64,000 bases of DNA from an uncultured Flavobacteriales bacterium (GCA_913020155.1 CAJWBA010000007.1:1-64000), one strand, 5' to 3'; counted from the first letter of the stretch, positions 41,464 through 51,154 are shown. Notes: a model not told the origin generated them from the letters alone. Made by a program: numbers and translations.

Positions 41464-41911
41464 GCATTCAATACCTTGTCTACTGTGCCTGATACTAAGC
41501 TCATCTTTGTGGGGACAGGATAAAAAGATGCAAATGAGCTACGAACAGCTAAAATCGTTGAAAATTAATTCTATTATTGAACAAGTAGGTTTAACCGCGG
41601 AACAAGAGGCTTTTGTATGGCGTGCATATGATCAATACGAAACAGAAATGCGAAAAAGGTATTACAAAAAGATGAAGAAAATTCGCTACAATACCTACAA
41701 GAAAATTGATGAACTTAGTGAAGCTGAAGCCACTGAAGCAATCGACTCAATCATCTATTTTAAAAGCCAAAAAGAGATAATTTATCAAAAATTTCACGAA
41801 ACTTTAAAAACTAAATTGACCGCAAAACAAGTTTTAAAAATTTATATTGCAGAAGAAAAATTTCATCGAAAAATGTTTCACAAATCAAGAAACAAAAAAA
41901 ACAGCCCCTAA
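41444..41911 (+). CDS. Periplasmic helical protein (ECF sensor-like)
   Basis: A 155-aa exported protein. The N-terminus (MKIKHSIPCLLCLILSSSLWGQ) is a signal peptide. ATGs at 41444 and 41453 are in frame, and either may be used. The mature part is alpha-helical and highly charged, resembling Spy/CpxP-type periplasmic chaperones or the sensor-of-ECF-sigma proteins of Flavobacteriia: LTAEQEAFVWRAYDQYETEM, YYKKMKKIRYNTYKKIDEL, LTAKQVLKIYIAEEKFHRKM. It overlaps the membrane protein gene by 20 bp. A role in sensing or relieving envelope stress is inferred from context. Confidence 0.6.
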   Translation: MKIMKIKHSIPCLLCLILSSSLWGQDKKMQMSYEQLKSLKINSIIEQVGLTAEQEAFVWRAYDQYETEMRKRYYKKMKKIRYNTYKKIDELSEAEATEAIDSIIYFKSQKEIIYQKFHETLKTKLTAKQVLKIYIAEEKFHRKMFHKSRNKKNSP

Positions 41912-41952
41912 AGTAGATGAAGTTCGGTTGTCAAGCGTAAATTCGCATTCTA

Positions 41953-43176
41953 ATGAAAAAGCTACATCGGAATACGGCCCAAGGCATCGTTGATGCGCTA
42001 TCTAACATTTTTTATAAAAACGGAAGAGCTACCCGAGTTTTAGAAAAGTTAAATGTTGCCAATCCCAAATGGGGGGCTAGAGATCGCAACAGAGTTCATA
42101 AAGCAACTTATGAAATCATACGGTGGAAAAATTACTATTGCTTTTTATCGGGGACAGAAAAAAATTTGACCGATGTACCACAACTTTGGAATCTTTTGGG
42201 AACCTGGTTGGTTGTAAACTCCATAGAACTCCCAAATTGGGAAGAGTTTACTTTTTTAGACATAAAAAAAATAAAGGTCAACCAAAAAGAGAAGATTACT
42301 TCTGAAATTTCAAAATCCATTCCAAATTGGCTCTACGAAAGAGGTAGAGAAGAACTTTGTGAAAAATGGGACGACGAACTTGAGGCCTTAAACTTGGAAG
42401 CAAAACTGATCCTCAGAGTAAATAGAATTGTGATTTCACCCAAAAAACTGCAACAAGAATTACTTGATAAACATCAAATTGAAACCCATTTCATCAAAGG
42501 ATATGATGATGCATTGCAATTGAACGTCCGAAAAAATCTTCGGAAGAATCCTCTGTACCTTAAAGGATATTTCGAGATCCAAGATGCAAATTCACAAAAA
42601 ATAGCTCCTTTTACAGAAGTAAAACCGGGGATGAAAGTAATTGATGGATGCGCAGGAACCGGAGGAAAAACCCTTCATTTAGCCTCCTTGATGCGAAATA
42701 AAGGAGATATTATTGCGTTTGACATCGAAAGAAATAAAATCAAAGAATTATCCAAGCGAGCTCGAAGAAATAAAGTTAAATGTATCATAAAAAGTTGGGT
42801 TGGTGATGCACACTACAAAGAATCTTTGACCAAATGGGCCGATCGGGTTTTGATTGATGCTCCTTGTAGTGGTCTGGGCACTTTAAAGCGAAATCCCGAA
42901 TTGAAATGGAAACTAACACATGACAGTATTTTGGAGGTCATAAATCTCCAACGAAAAATACTCTTAGAACAATCCAAATGGGTTAAAGAAGGCGGAAAAC
43001 TTATCTATGCAACCTGTTCCTCACTAGCCAGTGAAAACCAAAGACAAATTGAATGGTTTTTAAAACAAGTAGAAGGAGCAGATTTTCGCCTAGAAAAAGA
43101 AGAGATATTCTATGCTCATGAAACTCAATTTGACGGTTTTTATGCCGCACGTTTAGTCCGAGATATTTGTGAATAA
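41953..43176 (+). CDS. RsmB/NOP-family RNA (cytosine-5) methyltransferase
   Basis: A 407-aa m5C RNA methyltransferase. An N-terminal RNA-binding part (about 1-190) contains RARDRNR-like WGARDRNRVHKATYEIIR. The SAM-dependent domain has the binding motif VIDGCAGTGGKTLHLASL, the catalytic-proline PCSG motif in VLIDAPCSGLGTLKRNPE and the nucleophile Cys in LIYATCSSLASENQRQI. The likely target is 16S rRNA C967 (RsmB) or another rRNA or tRNA site; the exact substrate is uncertain. Confidence 0.88.
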   Translation: MKKLHRNTAQGIVDALSNIFYKNGRATRVLEKLNVANPKWGARDRNRVHKATYEIIRWKNYYCFLSGTEKNLTDVPQLWNLLGTWLVVNSIELPNWEEFTFLDIKKIKVNQKEKITSEISKSIPNWLYERGREELCEKWDDELEALNLEAKLILRVNRIVISPKKLQQELLDKHQIETHFIKGYDDALQLNVRKNLRKNPLYLKGYFEIQDANSQKIAPFTEVKPGMKVIDGCAGTGGKTLHLASLMRNKGDIIAFDIERNKIKELSKRARRNKVKCIIKSWVGDAHYKESLTKWADRVLIDAPCSGLGTLKRNPELKWKLTHDSILEVINLQRKILLEQSKWVKEGGKLIYATCSSLASENQRQIEWFLKQVEGADFRLEKEEIFYAHETQFDGFYAARLVRDICE

Positions 43177-43268
43177 CATTGGGAGAACTGCACAAAAAAG
43201 CAATTGATTTCTGGGGGGCTCTTGTGTGAAAATATCGTAAATTTACATCTTAAAAATACACACTGCCT

Positions 43269-46200
43269 ATGATCCACTTTTTTGGCTTACCGCAAGAAGA
43301 TGTTTTTGCAGTTGAAACAGAAAAAAGCCTTTCCGCTGAAGAAAAACAAAAGTTGCAATGGTTGTTTGGTGACCTTTCTAGCATTGACCCCAAAAACCTC
43401 ACTGGAAGTTTTTTTGGACCACGAGCCACAATGATTACCCCTTGGAGCACTAATGCAGTTGAGATCACACAAAACATGGGGATCAAAGGTATTTCTAGAA
43501 TCGAAAAATACACTCCCGAAGCCAAAACAGATGCGATTGACTACATGCTGGTTCAAAATTTCAAGGCTTTAGATGATCACATATTCAAAACCGAAATAAC
43601 TCCAGAAAAGGTAAACCTTATTGATGATATTGCCGAATTTAATGCATCAGACGGCTTGGCTTTGAATCAGGAAGAAGTTGATTTCCTAGAAACACTATCA
43701 AAACAATTGAAACGTCAACTAACCGATTCTGAAGTTTTCGGATTTTCTCAGGTGAATTCTGAACACTGTAGACATAAAATTTTTAATGGCACTTTTGTGA
43801 TTGACCAAAAAGAAAAAGATCAAAGTCTTTTTCAAATGATCAAAGAAACATCCAAACAAAACCCGAATACTATTGTTTCTGCCTACAAAGATAATGTAGC
43901 CTTTATTGAAGGTCCAATCATTGAACAGTTTGCACCCAAAAAAGGAGATGAGCCTAGTTCTTATGAAAAAACATCAATCAAAAGTGTGCTTTCTCTTAAA
44001 GCAGAAACGCATAATTTTCCAACTACTGTAGAGCCTTTTAACGGAGCTGCAACAGGTTCGGGTGGTGAAATTCGAGATCGTCTTGCCGGTGGGAAAGGAT
44101 CCTTACCTCTTGCGGGTACCGCAGTTTACATGACTCCATATTCTAGAGTATCCAAAGAGAATAGTTGGGAAAGTGGATTTCCAAAACGCGAATGGTTGTA
44201 TCAAACTCCCCTTGAAATCCTAATCAAAGCCTCTAATGGAACTTCAGATTTTGGGAATAAATTTGGACAACCACTAATCGCTGGTTCTGTTTTAACTTTT
44301 GAACATCAAGAGGGAGAACACAAGCTTGGATACGATAAGGTTATTATGCAGGCTGGTGGAATTGGATTTGGAAAAAAAGATCAAGCTCAAAAAGACACCC
44401 CCTCAAAAGGAGATCGAATCATTATCCTTGGGGGCGATAATTACAGAATTGGTATGGGTGGTGCTGCGGTTTCCTCCGCAAATACTGGTGCCTTTGGAAA
44501 CTCCATAGAACTCAACGCCATTCAACGTTCAAATCCCGAAATGCAAAAAAGAGTTGCCAATGCCATTCGAGCTTTGGTTGAAAGCGCTCATAACCCCATC
44601 ATCTCGATTCACGATCATGGTGCTGGTGGTCATCTAAATTGCTTATCTGAACTCGTTGAAGAAACAGGAGGTGCAATTGAAATTGATAAACTACCATTGG
44701 GGGATCCTACCCTTTCTGCAAAAGAAATTATTGGAAATGAGTCTCAGGAACGTATGGGTTTGATCTTGTCCGAAAAAGACGCTCATATTCTCGAAAAAAT
44801 AGCCTCTCGTGAACGAGCTCCTTTTTATGATGTTGGTGTTATTACCAATGACAAACATTTTTCTTTCCATTCTAAAAAATCAAATGAAACCCCAATTGAT
44901 CTGGATTTAAGTGCCCTTTTTGGTAGCTCTCCAAAAACTTTGATGAACGATCAGTCAGCTGAAGTTTTGTATGAAGAAATAAAGTACACCCTATCTGACC
45001 TAAACCAATATGTAGATCAGGTTTTGCAGATAGAAGCAGTCGCTTGTAAAGATTGGCTAACCAATAAAGTAGATCGATGTGTTACAGGACGTGTTGCTCA
45101 ACAACAATGTGTTGGCGAACTTCAGTTACCATTGAGTAATTGTGGAGTCATGTCACTGGATTACACTGGTACAAATGGAGTTGCAACTTCATTAGGTCAC
45201 TCGCCTTTGACGGGTCTTATTGACCCCAAAAAAGGGAGTGTAAATGCAATTGCTGAATCTCTTTCAAATCTAGTTTGGGCACCCTTAGTAGATGGATTAA
45301 AATCTGTTTCTCTTTCTGCAAACTGGATGTGGCCTTGCAATAATCCTGGAGAAGATGCACGACTTTACCTAGCTGTTGAGGCTTGTTCTGAATTCGCAAT
45401 CGCCTTGGGAATCAATATTCCAACTGGAAAAGATTCCCTTTCAATGAAACAAAAATACAAGGATCAAGAGGTAAAAGCACCTGGAACAGTTATCATATCA
45501 GCAGCAGCACAGTGTAAGGATGTTACCAATATCATTAGTCCAGTTTTGAAAACATCAGGAGGAGATCTTTATTACCTCGATATGTCTCAAGATGAATTCC
45601 ATCTTGGAGGTTCTTCGTTTGCGCAAACACAAAATGCAATAGGAAATCAAGCTCCAACAGTAAAAGATGCTTCATACTTTGCAAAAGTATTCAATAGGAT
45701 TCAAGAATTAATTCAAAACGGAGTTATCAGTTCTGGTCACGATATCGGATCTGGAGGATTGATTACCTCTCTTCTTGAACTGTGTTTCCCTAGCCTCAAT
45801 ATCGGACTTGATCTGGATCTTAGCAATCTTGAAGAAAAGGATAGTGTTCGTGTTTTGTTTTCGGAAAAAATTGGAGTCTTACTTCAATCCAACGAAGATC
45901 TAACAGCAAACTTTGGTTCAAGAGGAATTGTATGCCGTAAAATAGGAACCATTCGTAACGATTCAAAAATTACTCTAAAAAATGATACTAATACCGTTGA
46001 ATTTTCAATAAAACAATTACGCAAAACTTGGAATAAAACTTCTGCACTTTTAGATGCAGAACAAACTGAAAAATCATGCTCGACTGATCGATCAAATAAC
46101 ATAGACCAGCTTCCACTTCAATTTAAATTTCCAAAAGATTTTAGCGGAAAATTAAACGCTATTCCTAAAACAAAAATTAAAGCAGCCGTAATCCGCGAAA

Positions 46201-46916
46201 AAGGAAGTAATTCTGAAAGAGAAATGGCCTATGCAATGCAACTTGCTGGTTTCGATGTTCGAGATGTTCATATGACTGACCTTATCGAAGGAAGAGAAAC
46301 CTTTGAAGATCTCAATTTTATTGTTGCAGTCGGAGGCTTTTCAAATTCTGATGTACTGGGATCCGCAAAAGGATGGGCAGGTGCTTTTAAATACAATGAA
46401 AAAGCAAAAAAATCGCTGGATAATTTTTTCGCAAGACCCGATACCCTTTCCTTAGGGGTGTGTAACGGATGTCAGCTTTTTATTGAACTGGGATTAATCA
46501 ATCCGAACGTTTCGGATAAACCTAAAATGCTTCACAACAAATCGGGTAAGTTTGAATGCGTCTTTTCGACTGTCACGATCAATGAAAGTAGTTCTGTTTT
46601 ACTCAAAGGCCTAGAGGGAAGTACACTCGGGGTTTGGTCTGCTCACGCAGAAGGTAGATTCTCATTGCCAAAAGCAGAATCAAATTATCAAATTCCGGGG
46701 AAATACACTTATGCAGATTACCCAGCAAATCCAAACGGTTCGGACTACGATGCTGCTATGCTTTGTAACGAAGACGGAAGACATTTAGTTATGATGCCTC
46801 ACCTTGAGCGTTCTACTTTTCCGTGGAATTGGGGACATTATACCGAAGGCAGAAAAGATGAAGTTTCTCCATGGATAATGGCTTTCGAAAATGCTTACAA
46901 ATGGCTAGCCTCCTAG
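43269..46916 (+). CDS. purL: Phosphoribosylformylglycinamidine synthase (single-chain PurL)
   Basis: A 1,215-aa large-form FGAM synthase, converting FGAR to FGAM with glutamine and ATP. The N-terminal (PurS-like) part is followed by two AIRS-type halves (VNSEHCRHKIFNG, LKAETHNFPTTVEPFNGAAT, SIHDHGAGGHLNCLSELVEE, LPTGKDSLSMKQ). The C-terminal glutaminase has the Cys in GVCNGCQLFIELG and the His in MMPHLERSTFPWNW. The ~1,300-aa E. coli form is similar, so no purQ/purS is needed. It is not adjacent to other pur genes. A TAAATTTA -7-like box sits ~45 bp upstream. Confidence 0.97.
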   Translation: MIHFFGLPQEDVFAVETEKSLSAEEKQKLQWLFGDLSSIDPKNLTGSFFGPRATMITPWSTNAVEITQNMGIKGISRIEKYTPEAKTDAIDYMLVQNFKALDDHIFKTEITPEKVNLIDDIAEFNASDGLALNQEEVDFLETLSKQLKRQLTDSEVFGFSQVNSEHCRHKIFNGTFVIDQKEKDQSLFQMIKETSKQNPNTIVSAYKDNVAFIEGPIIEQFAPKKGDEPSSYEKTSIKSVLSLKAETHNFPTTVEPFNGAATGSGGEIRDRLAGGKGSLPLAGTAVYMTPYSRVSKENSWESGFPKREWLYQTPLEILIKASNGTSDFGNKFGQPLIAGSVLTFEHQEGEHKLGYDKVIMQAGGIGFGKKDQAQKDTPSKGDRIIILGGDNYRIGMGGAAVSSANTGAFGNSIELNAIQRSNPEMQKRVANAIRALVESAHNPIISIHDHGAGGHLNCLSELVEETGGAIEIDKLPLGDPTLSAKEIIGNESQERMGLILSEKDAHILEKIASRERAPFYDVGVITNDKHFSFHSKKSNETPIDLDLSALFGSSPKTLMNDQSAEVLYEEIKYTLSDLNQYVDQVLQIEAVACKDWLTNKVDRCVTGRVAQQQCVGELQLPLSNCGVMSLDYTGTNGVATSLGHSPLTGLIDPKKGSVNAIAESLSNLVWAPLVDGLKSVSLSANWMWPCNNPGEDARLYLAVEACSEFAIALGINIPTGKDSLSMKQKYKDQEVKAPGTVIISAAAQCKDVTNIISPVLKTSGGDLYYLDMSQDEFHLGGSSFAQTQNAIGNQAPTVKDASYFAKVFNRIQELIQNGVISSGHDIGSGGLITSLLELCFPSLNIGLDLDLSNLEEKDSVRVLFSEKIGVLLQSNEDLTANFGSRGIVCRKIGTIRNDSKITLKNDTNTVEFSIKQLRKTWNKTSALLDAEQTEKSCSTDRSNNIDQLPLQFKFPKDFSGKLNAIPKTKIKAAVIREKGSNSEREMAYAMQLAGFDVRDVHMTDLIEGRETFEDLNFIVAVGGFSNSDVLGSAKGWAGAFKYNEKAKKSLDNFFARPDTLSLGVCNGCQLFIELGLINPNVSDKPKMLHNKSGKFECVFSTVTINESSSVLLKGLEGSTLGVWSAHAEGRFSLPKAESNYQIPGKYTYADYPANPNGSDYDAAMLCNEDGRHLVMMPHLERSTFPWNWGHYTEGRKDEVSPWIMAFENAYKWLAS

Positions 46917-47005
46917 AATAAATTTTACAAATCTGAGATTAGATTTGAACATACTTTTCATAGTTCAAAAATATTTGGGTACATTTATTAACTAAATCAT
47001 TAAAA

Positions 47006-48775
47006 ATGAAACCAACAAAGCTTTTTGAGTTTATAGAAATTCAAAGAAATAAAATACCACTAGAAAAGTCTGTAACTACAAAATACAATGGGGAATGGCA
47101 AAGCCTTTCAACAGAAGATTTTTATCAAAAAGTACAACAAGTAAGCCGTTCATTAATCAAACTAGGAGTTAAAAAAGGAGATAAGATTGCATTGATATCC
47201 ACTAACAATAGAACCGAATGGTGTATTATGGATTTGGGTATCTTACAACTTGGGGCTGTTACCGTGCCTATTTATCCCACCATCACTGGACCTGAATACG
47301 AATATGTACTCAATCACTCAGAAAGCCAATATTGCTTTATTTCTGATGTTGAAATTCTGGAAAAACTAAACACGGTAAGAAAAAATATCATAAAATTAAA
47401 AGAGGTGTATTCTTTTGATTCTATCCCAAATTGTTCCTCCTGGACTACTCTTTTGAGTGAAGAAGAAGATTCAAAAACACAGGAATTGGTTGAGGCTGCC
47501 AAAGTAGCTGTTAATCCAGAAGATTTAGCTACCATAATTTACACTTCGGGAACAACAGGAGTTCCAAAAGGAGTTATGCTCAATCACCATAACATTGTTT
47601 CCAATGTACTTTCTAGTTCCAAAAGATTGCCCCTTGACATTGGAAAAACACATGCTTTGAGTTTTTTACCCGTTTGCCACATCTATGAGCGGGTAATTCT
47701 TTACATCTATTATTACAAAGGTATTGGTATTTATTTTGCTGAATCCATTGAAAAAATATCAGAAAATCTTCAAGAAGTAAAACCCTTCTTTATGACTGCT
47801 GTACCCAGATTATTAGAAAAAGTTTACGACAAAATTTATGCTAGAGGAGCTGAACTGGACGGAATTAAGAAAAAGCTGTTTTATTGGGCTGTTGACCTGG
47901 GACTTCAATATGAACCCTACGGAGCCAAAGGATTTCTTTATGAATTGAAATTAAAAATTGCTCGAAAACTTATTTTCTCAAAATGGAAAGCAGCCTTAGG
48001 GGGTAACTTACATACCATTAGTTCAGGAAGTGCAGCACTTCAGCCTCGTTTAGCTCGTGTTTTTAGTGCGGCTGGAATTACCATTTCAGAAGGATATGGT
48101 TTAACCGAAACAGCACCTGTTCTTACGGTTAGCGACATCAATAATAGAGGTCTAAAATTTGGCTGTGTTGGAAAACCTATTGATGGCGTTGAAATCAAAA
48201 TTGCCGAAGATGGCGAAATCTTATGTAAAGGGCCCAACGTTATGCAAGGGTATTACAAAGATGAAGAGAAAACCGCTGAAGTAATTCAAAATGGATATTT
48301 TCATACAGGAGATATTGGTGAGATTGATGCTGATGGTTTTCTGAAAATAACCGATCGAAAAAAACAGTTATTTAAAACTTCTGGTGGAAAATACATTGCC
48401 CCTCAGTTGATTGAAAATAAAATGAAACAGTCTCTTTTTATTGAGCAAATTATGGTCATTGGAGAAAATCAAAAAATGCCTGCTGCAATAATTCAACCTG
48501 CTTTTGAATACATAGCTACGTGGATTGAAGATCAAAACCTCAACATTGATTCTTCACCCGAAGTCATTTGTTTATGTCAAGAAGTAAGGGATGCGATTCA
48601 AAAAGATATTGACGAATATAATCCAACATTTGCAAAATGGGAACAAGTCAAGAAATTTGAACTCACTCCTGAGTTGTGGAGCATCGAACTTGGACACCTC
48701 ACTCCTACCATGAAAGTTAAAAGAAAGGTAGTCAAAGAGAGGTACAAAACTTTATTCGATAAAATTTACCAGTAA
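47006..48775 (+). CDS. fadD: Long-chain fatty acid-CoA ligase
   Basis: A 589-aa AMP-forming acyl-CoA synthetase (FAA1-type, with the long-chain signature). The ATP loop is IIYTSGTTGVPKGVMLNHHN. Motif GYGLTETAPVLTV and the C-terminal HTGDIGEIDADGFLKITDRK complete the ANL set. A PQLIENKMK region and a late Lys-rich segment hold the catalytic Lys region. It activates long-chain fatty acids for degradation or lipid synthesis, with the divergent marR and acyl-CoA dehydrogenase genes following. A hairpin follows the stop. Confidence 0.94.
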   Translation: MKPTKLFEFIEIQRNKIPLEKSVTTKYNGEWQSLSTEDFYQKVQQVSRSLIKLGVKKGDKIALISTNNRTEWCIMDLGILQLGAVTVPIYPTITGPEYEYVLNHSESQYCFISDVEILEKLNTVRKNIIKLKEVYSFDSIPNCSSWTTLLSEEEDSKTQELVEAAKVAVNPEDLATIIYTSGTTGVPKGVMLNHHNIVSNVLSSSKRLPLDIGKTHALSFLPVCHIYERVILYIYYYKGIGIYFAESIEKISENLQEVKPFFMTAVPRLLEKVYDKIYARGAELDGIKKKLFYWAVDLGLQYEPYGAKGFLYELKLKIARKLIFSKWKAALGGNLHTISSGSAALQPRLARVFSAAGITISEGYGLTETAPVLTVSDINNRGLKFGCVGKPIDGVEIKIAEDGEILCKGPNVMQGYYKDEEKTAEVIQNGYFHTGDIGEIDADGFLKITDRKKQLFKTSGGKYIAPQLIENKMKQSLFIEQIMVIGENQKMPAAIIQPAFEYIATWIEDQNLNIDSSPEVICLCQEVRDAIQKDIDEYNPTFAKWEQVKKFELTPELWSIELGHLTPTMKVKRKVVKERYKTLFDKIYQ

Positions 48776-48804
48776 AATAAACCCTTCATCATGAGGGGTT
48801 TATT
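48776..48804 (+). terminator. Hairpin after fadD (probable terminator)
   Basis: AATAAACCC, a 10-nt loop and GGGGTTTATT form a nine-base-pair stem that starts at the fadD stop. The following run (CTTATC) is weak in T, so termination is likely but not certain. Confidence 0.65.
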
Positions 48805-48812
48805 CTTATCAA

Positions 48813-48848
48813 AATATTATGCACGCATAATTATGCGTGCATAATATT
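48813..48848. promoter_or_regulatory. 36-bp perfect palindrome, probable MarR operator
   Basis: The sequence reads identically on both strands. The central AATTATTATGC-type pairs resolve into two half-site pairs, ATTATGCACGCATAAT and ATTATGCGTGCATAAT, that share bases in the middle. The palindrome ends 6 bp before the TACATTTG box of marR and would cover its -33 region, so a bound repressor would block transcription. Self-regulation by MarR is inferred. Confidence 0.75.
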
Positions 48849-48854
48849 TTTTTG

Positions 48855-48862
48855 TACATTTG
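48855..48862 (+). promoter_or_regulatory. -7 promoter box of marR
   Basis: TACATTTG fits TAnnTTTG and lies 19 bp before the GTG start. The -33 position falls inside the palindrome. Confidence 0.55.
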
Positions 48863-48881
48863 AATTAATTAATCTTATTGA

Positions 48882-49319
48882 GTGAAACAAGTTACAATAG
48901 AATATGCGTTAAGGACTACTTGGCAGTTGATTACAAATATGTACAATGAAAAAGCTATGCAGTACGATTCAACTATGACTATGGGCTTTACACTGCTTTC
49001 TATTGATGCAGAAGGGACACCATCAACAGCCTTAGGTCCAAAAATGGGTATGGAGCCTACCAGTCTTTCTAGAATCTTAAATACCATGGAAAAACGGGGG
49101 TACATTGTTAGAAGACCCAATCCAAATGATGGTCGTGGAGTGTTGATTTGCTTAACTGAACAAGGCAAAGAAAAAAGAGAGCTTTCTAAAAAAACAGTTC
49201 TTGACTTTAACAATTCCATTTTGAATCATGTCGATGAATACAAAATGAAGCATTTTTTTGAAGTAATTGATATCATAAAAATAAAAGTAGAAAAAGACGA
49301 ATTAGTAAATATTAAATAA
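48882..49319 (+). CDS. MarR-family transcriptional regulator
   Basis: A 145-aa winged-helix regulator. It starts at GTG 48882. Residues about 32-115 form the DNA-binding domain: LLSIDAEGTPSTALGPKMGM (helix-turn-helix entry), EPTSLSRILNTMEKRGYIVR (recognition helix) and a wing with RPNPNDGRGVLICLTEQGKE. Flanking helices at both ends dimerise. Members of this group control fatty-acid or aromatic-compound degradation in response to acyl-CoA-type ligands. Here fadD lies upstream and the acyl-CoA dehydrogenase gene 11 bp downstream on the same strand. Confidence 0.9.
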   Translation: MKQVTIEYALRTTWQLITNMYNEKAMQYDSTMTMGFTLLSIDAEGTPSTALGPKMGMEPTSLSRILNTMEKRGYIVRRPNPNDGRGVLICLTEQGKEKRELSKKTVLDFNNSILNHVDEYKMKHFFEVIDIIKIKVEKDELVNIK

Positions 49320-49330
49320 TATCAATCCAA

Positions 49331-51127
49331 ATGGAAGAAACAAAAATCAAAACTCAAGGAGGTGGCTTTGTTGTCGATGAAACACTTGCTAAAAACATTT
49401 TTACTCCGGAAGATTTTAGTGAAGAACAACTCATGATGAAAGAGTCTGTTCAAGAGTTTGTAAATCGGGATATTATCCCCAATAGAGAACGTTTTGAACA
49501 AAAAGATTATGATTTAACTCGGGAAATGATGGCCAAAGCTGGTGATCTTGGTTTCCTAGGGGTAGCTGTACCCGAAAAATACAACGGTTTGGGAATGCCC
49601 TTTACATCGACAATGCTCGTTTGTGATTATATTTCAGGAGCCAACGGATCTTTTTCTACTGCTTTTGGGGCACACACAGGTATTGGTACCATGCCCATAA
49701 CGCTTTACGGCAACGAAGAGCAAAAACAAAAATATGTTTCTAAGCTTGCTACCGGGGAATGGTTTGGAGCTTACTGCTTAACTGAGCCAGGTGCTGGCTC
49801 AGACGCTAATTCTGGAAAAACAAAGGCTGTTTTGTCTGAAGACGGAACACACTATAAAATAACAGGTCAAAAAATGTGGATTTCTAATGCAGGCTTTGCC
49901 GATATCTTTATTGTTTTTGCACGTATTGAAGACGATAGAAACATTACAGGTTTTATCGTTCCCAAGGACCTAGAAAATGGGATTACTTTAGGAGACGAAG
50001 AAAAAAAACTTGGTATCAAAGCTTCCTCCACCCGTCAAGTTTTCTTTAACGAAACTGTTGTTCCTGTTGAAAATATGCTTGCAGAAAGAGGAGAAGGTTT
50101 CAAAATCGGAATGAATGCTCTTAATGTTGGTCGTATTAAACTTGCAGCAGCTTGCCTCGAGGCACAGAGAAATACTACAAGTTTAGCAGTTCAATATGCT
50201 ACTGAGCGTGTTCAGTTCAAAACTCCCATTGCACAATTTGGGGCAATACAGTTAAAGCTTGCCAACATGACAACCAATACTTACGCAAGCGAATCGGCAA
50301 GCTACAGAGCTGCATACAATATTGAAGAGAAAATTAACCAACTCTTAGAAAGCGGTCTTTCACATCAAGAGGCGGAACTCAAAGGAGTTGAAGAATTTGC
50401 GATAGAGTGTTCTATTTTGAAGGTTTCTGTTTCAGAAAAAGCCCAAAGCTGTACCGACGAAGGAATCCAAATTTTTGGTGGCATGGGTTTTTCAGCAGAT
50501 GCTCCCATGGAAATGGCTTGGCGTGATGCTCGAATTGGAAGAATTTATGAAGGTACTAATGAAATCAACCGATTACTTTCAATTGGAATGCTTTTGAAAA
50601 AAGGATTTAAAGGCGAGATTGACTTGATGGGGCCTGCTACTGCTGTTGGACAAGAATTGATGCAAGGAATTAAAAGTGCTGAAAATTCCAATGAACTCTT
50701 GAATGAAGAAAAACATTTAATCAAAAATCTCAAAAAAGTATTGCTGATGATTACAGGTTCTGCAGTTCAAAAATTTGGGCCAAAGTTTGATACTGAACAG
50801 CAAATCATTCTTGCCCTTTCTGATATTCTGATAGAAATTTACATCGCTGAATCTACCATTCTTAGAACGGAAAAAAACTGTGCTCGATTTGGTGTGGATT
50901 CTCAAAAAAATCAAATTGAAATGACCCAATTGTATTTATTTGATGCAATTGAAAAAATCAATTCCAAAGGAAAGGAAGCTATTATTTCTTTTGCTGATGG
51001 TGGAGAATTGAAAGGTATGCTTGCTGGTTTAAAGCAATACACAAAATACCAAAATTATCCAAATATCGTTGACTTGAGGAGAAGTATTGCTGCTAAGGTT
51101 ATCGAAGAAAATAAATACCCTTTTTAA
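49331..51127 (+). CDS. Acyl-CoA dehydrogenase (long/very-long-chain type)
   Basis: A 598-aa FAD-dependent acyl-CoA dehydrogenase for the first beta-oxidation step. The core (about 35-415) has the FAD/substrate motif YCLTEPGAGSDANSGKTKAV, TGQKMWISNAGFADIFIVFA, and the C-terminal helical motif IQIFGGMGFSADAPMEMAWR, with a YEGTNEINRLL signature. The last ~170 residues form the extra C-terminal domain found in very-long-chain (ACADVL-like) and ACAD9-like enzymes. The gene follows marR by 11 bp and is probably co-transcribed. Electrons go to ETF, which is not encoded nearby. Confidence 0.92.
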   Translation: MEETKIKTQGGGFVVDETLAKNIFTPEDFSEEQLMMKESVQEFVNRDIIPNRERFEQKDYDLTREMMAKAGDLGFLGVAVPEKYNGLGMPFTSTMLVCDYISGANGSFSTAFGAHTGIGTMPITLYGNEEQKQKYVSKLATGEWFGAYCLTEPGAGSDANSGKTKAVLSEDGTHYKITGQKMWISNAGFADIFIVFARIEDDRNITGFIVPKDLENGITLGDEEKKLGIKASSTRQVFFNETVVPVENMLAERGEGFKIGMNALNVGRIKLAAACLEAQRNTTSLAVQYATERVQFKTPIAQFGAIQLKLANMTTNTYASESASYRAAYNIEEKINQLLESGLSHQEAELKGVEEFAIECSILKVSVSEKAQSCTDEGIQIFGGMGFSADAPMEMAWRDARIGRIYEGTNEINRLLSIGMLLKKGFKGEIDLMGPATAVGQELMQGIKSAENSNELLNEEKHLIKNLKKVLLMITGSAVQKFGPKFDTEQQIILALSDILIEIYIAESTILRTEKNCARFGVDSQKNQIEMTQLYLFDAIEKINSKGKEAIISFADGGELKGMLAGLKQYTKYQNYPNIVDLRRSIAAKVIEENKYPF

Positions 51128-51154
51128 TTTTAGAATTTATTTTGTTTTGTTTTT

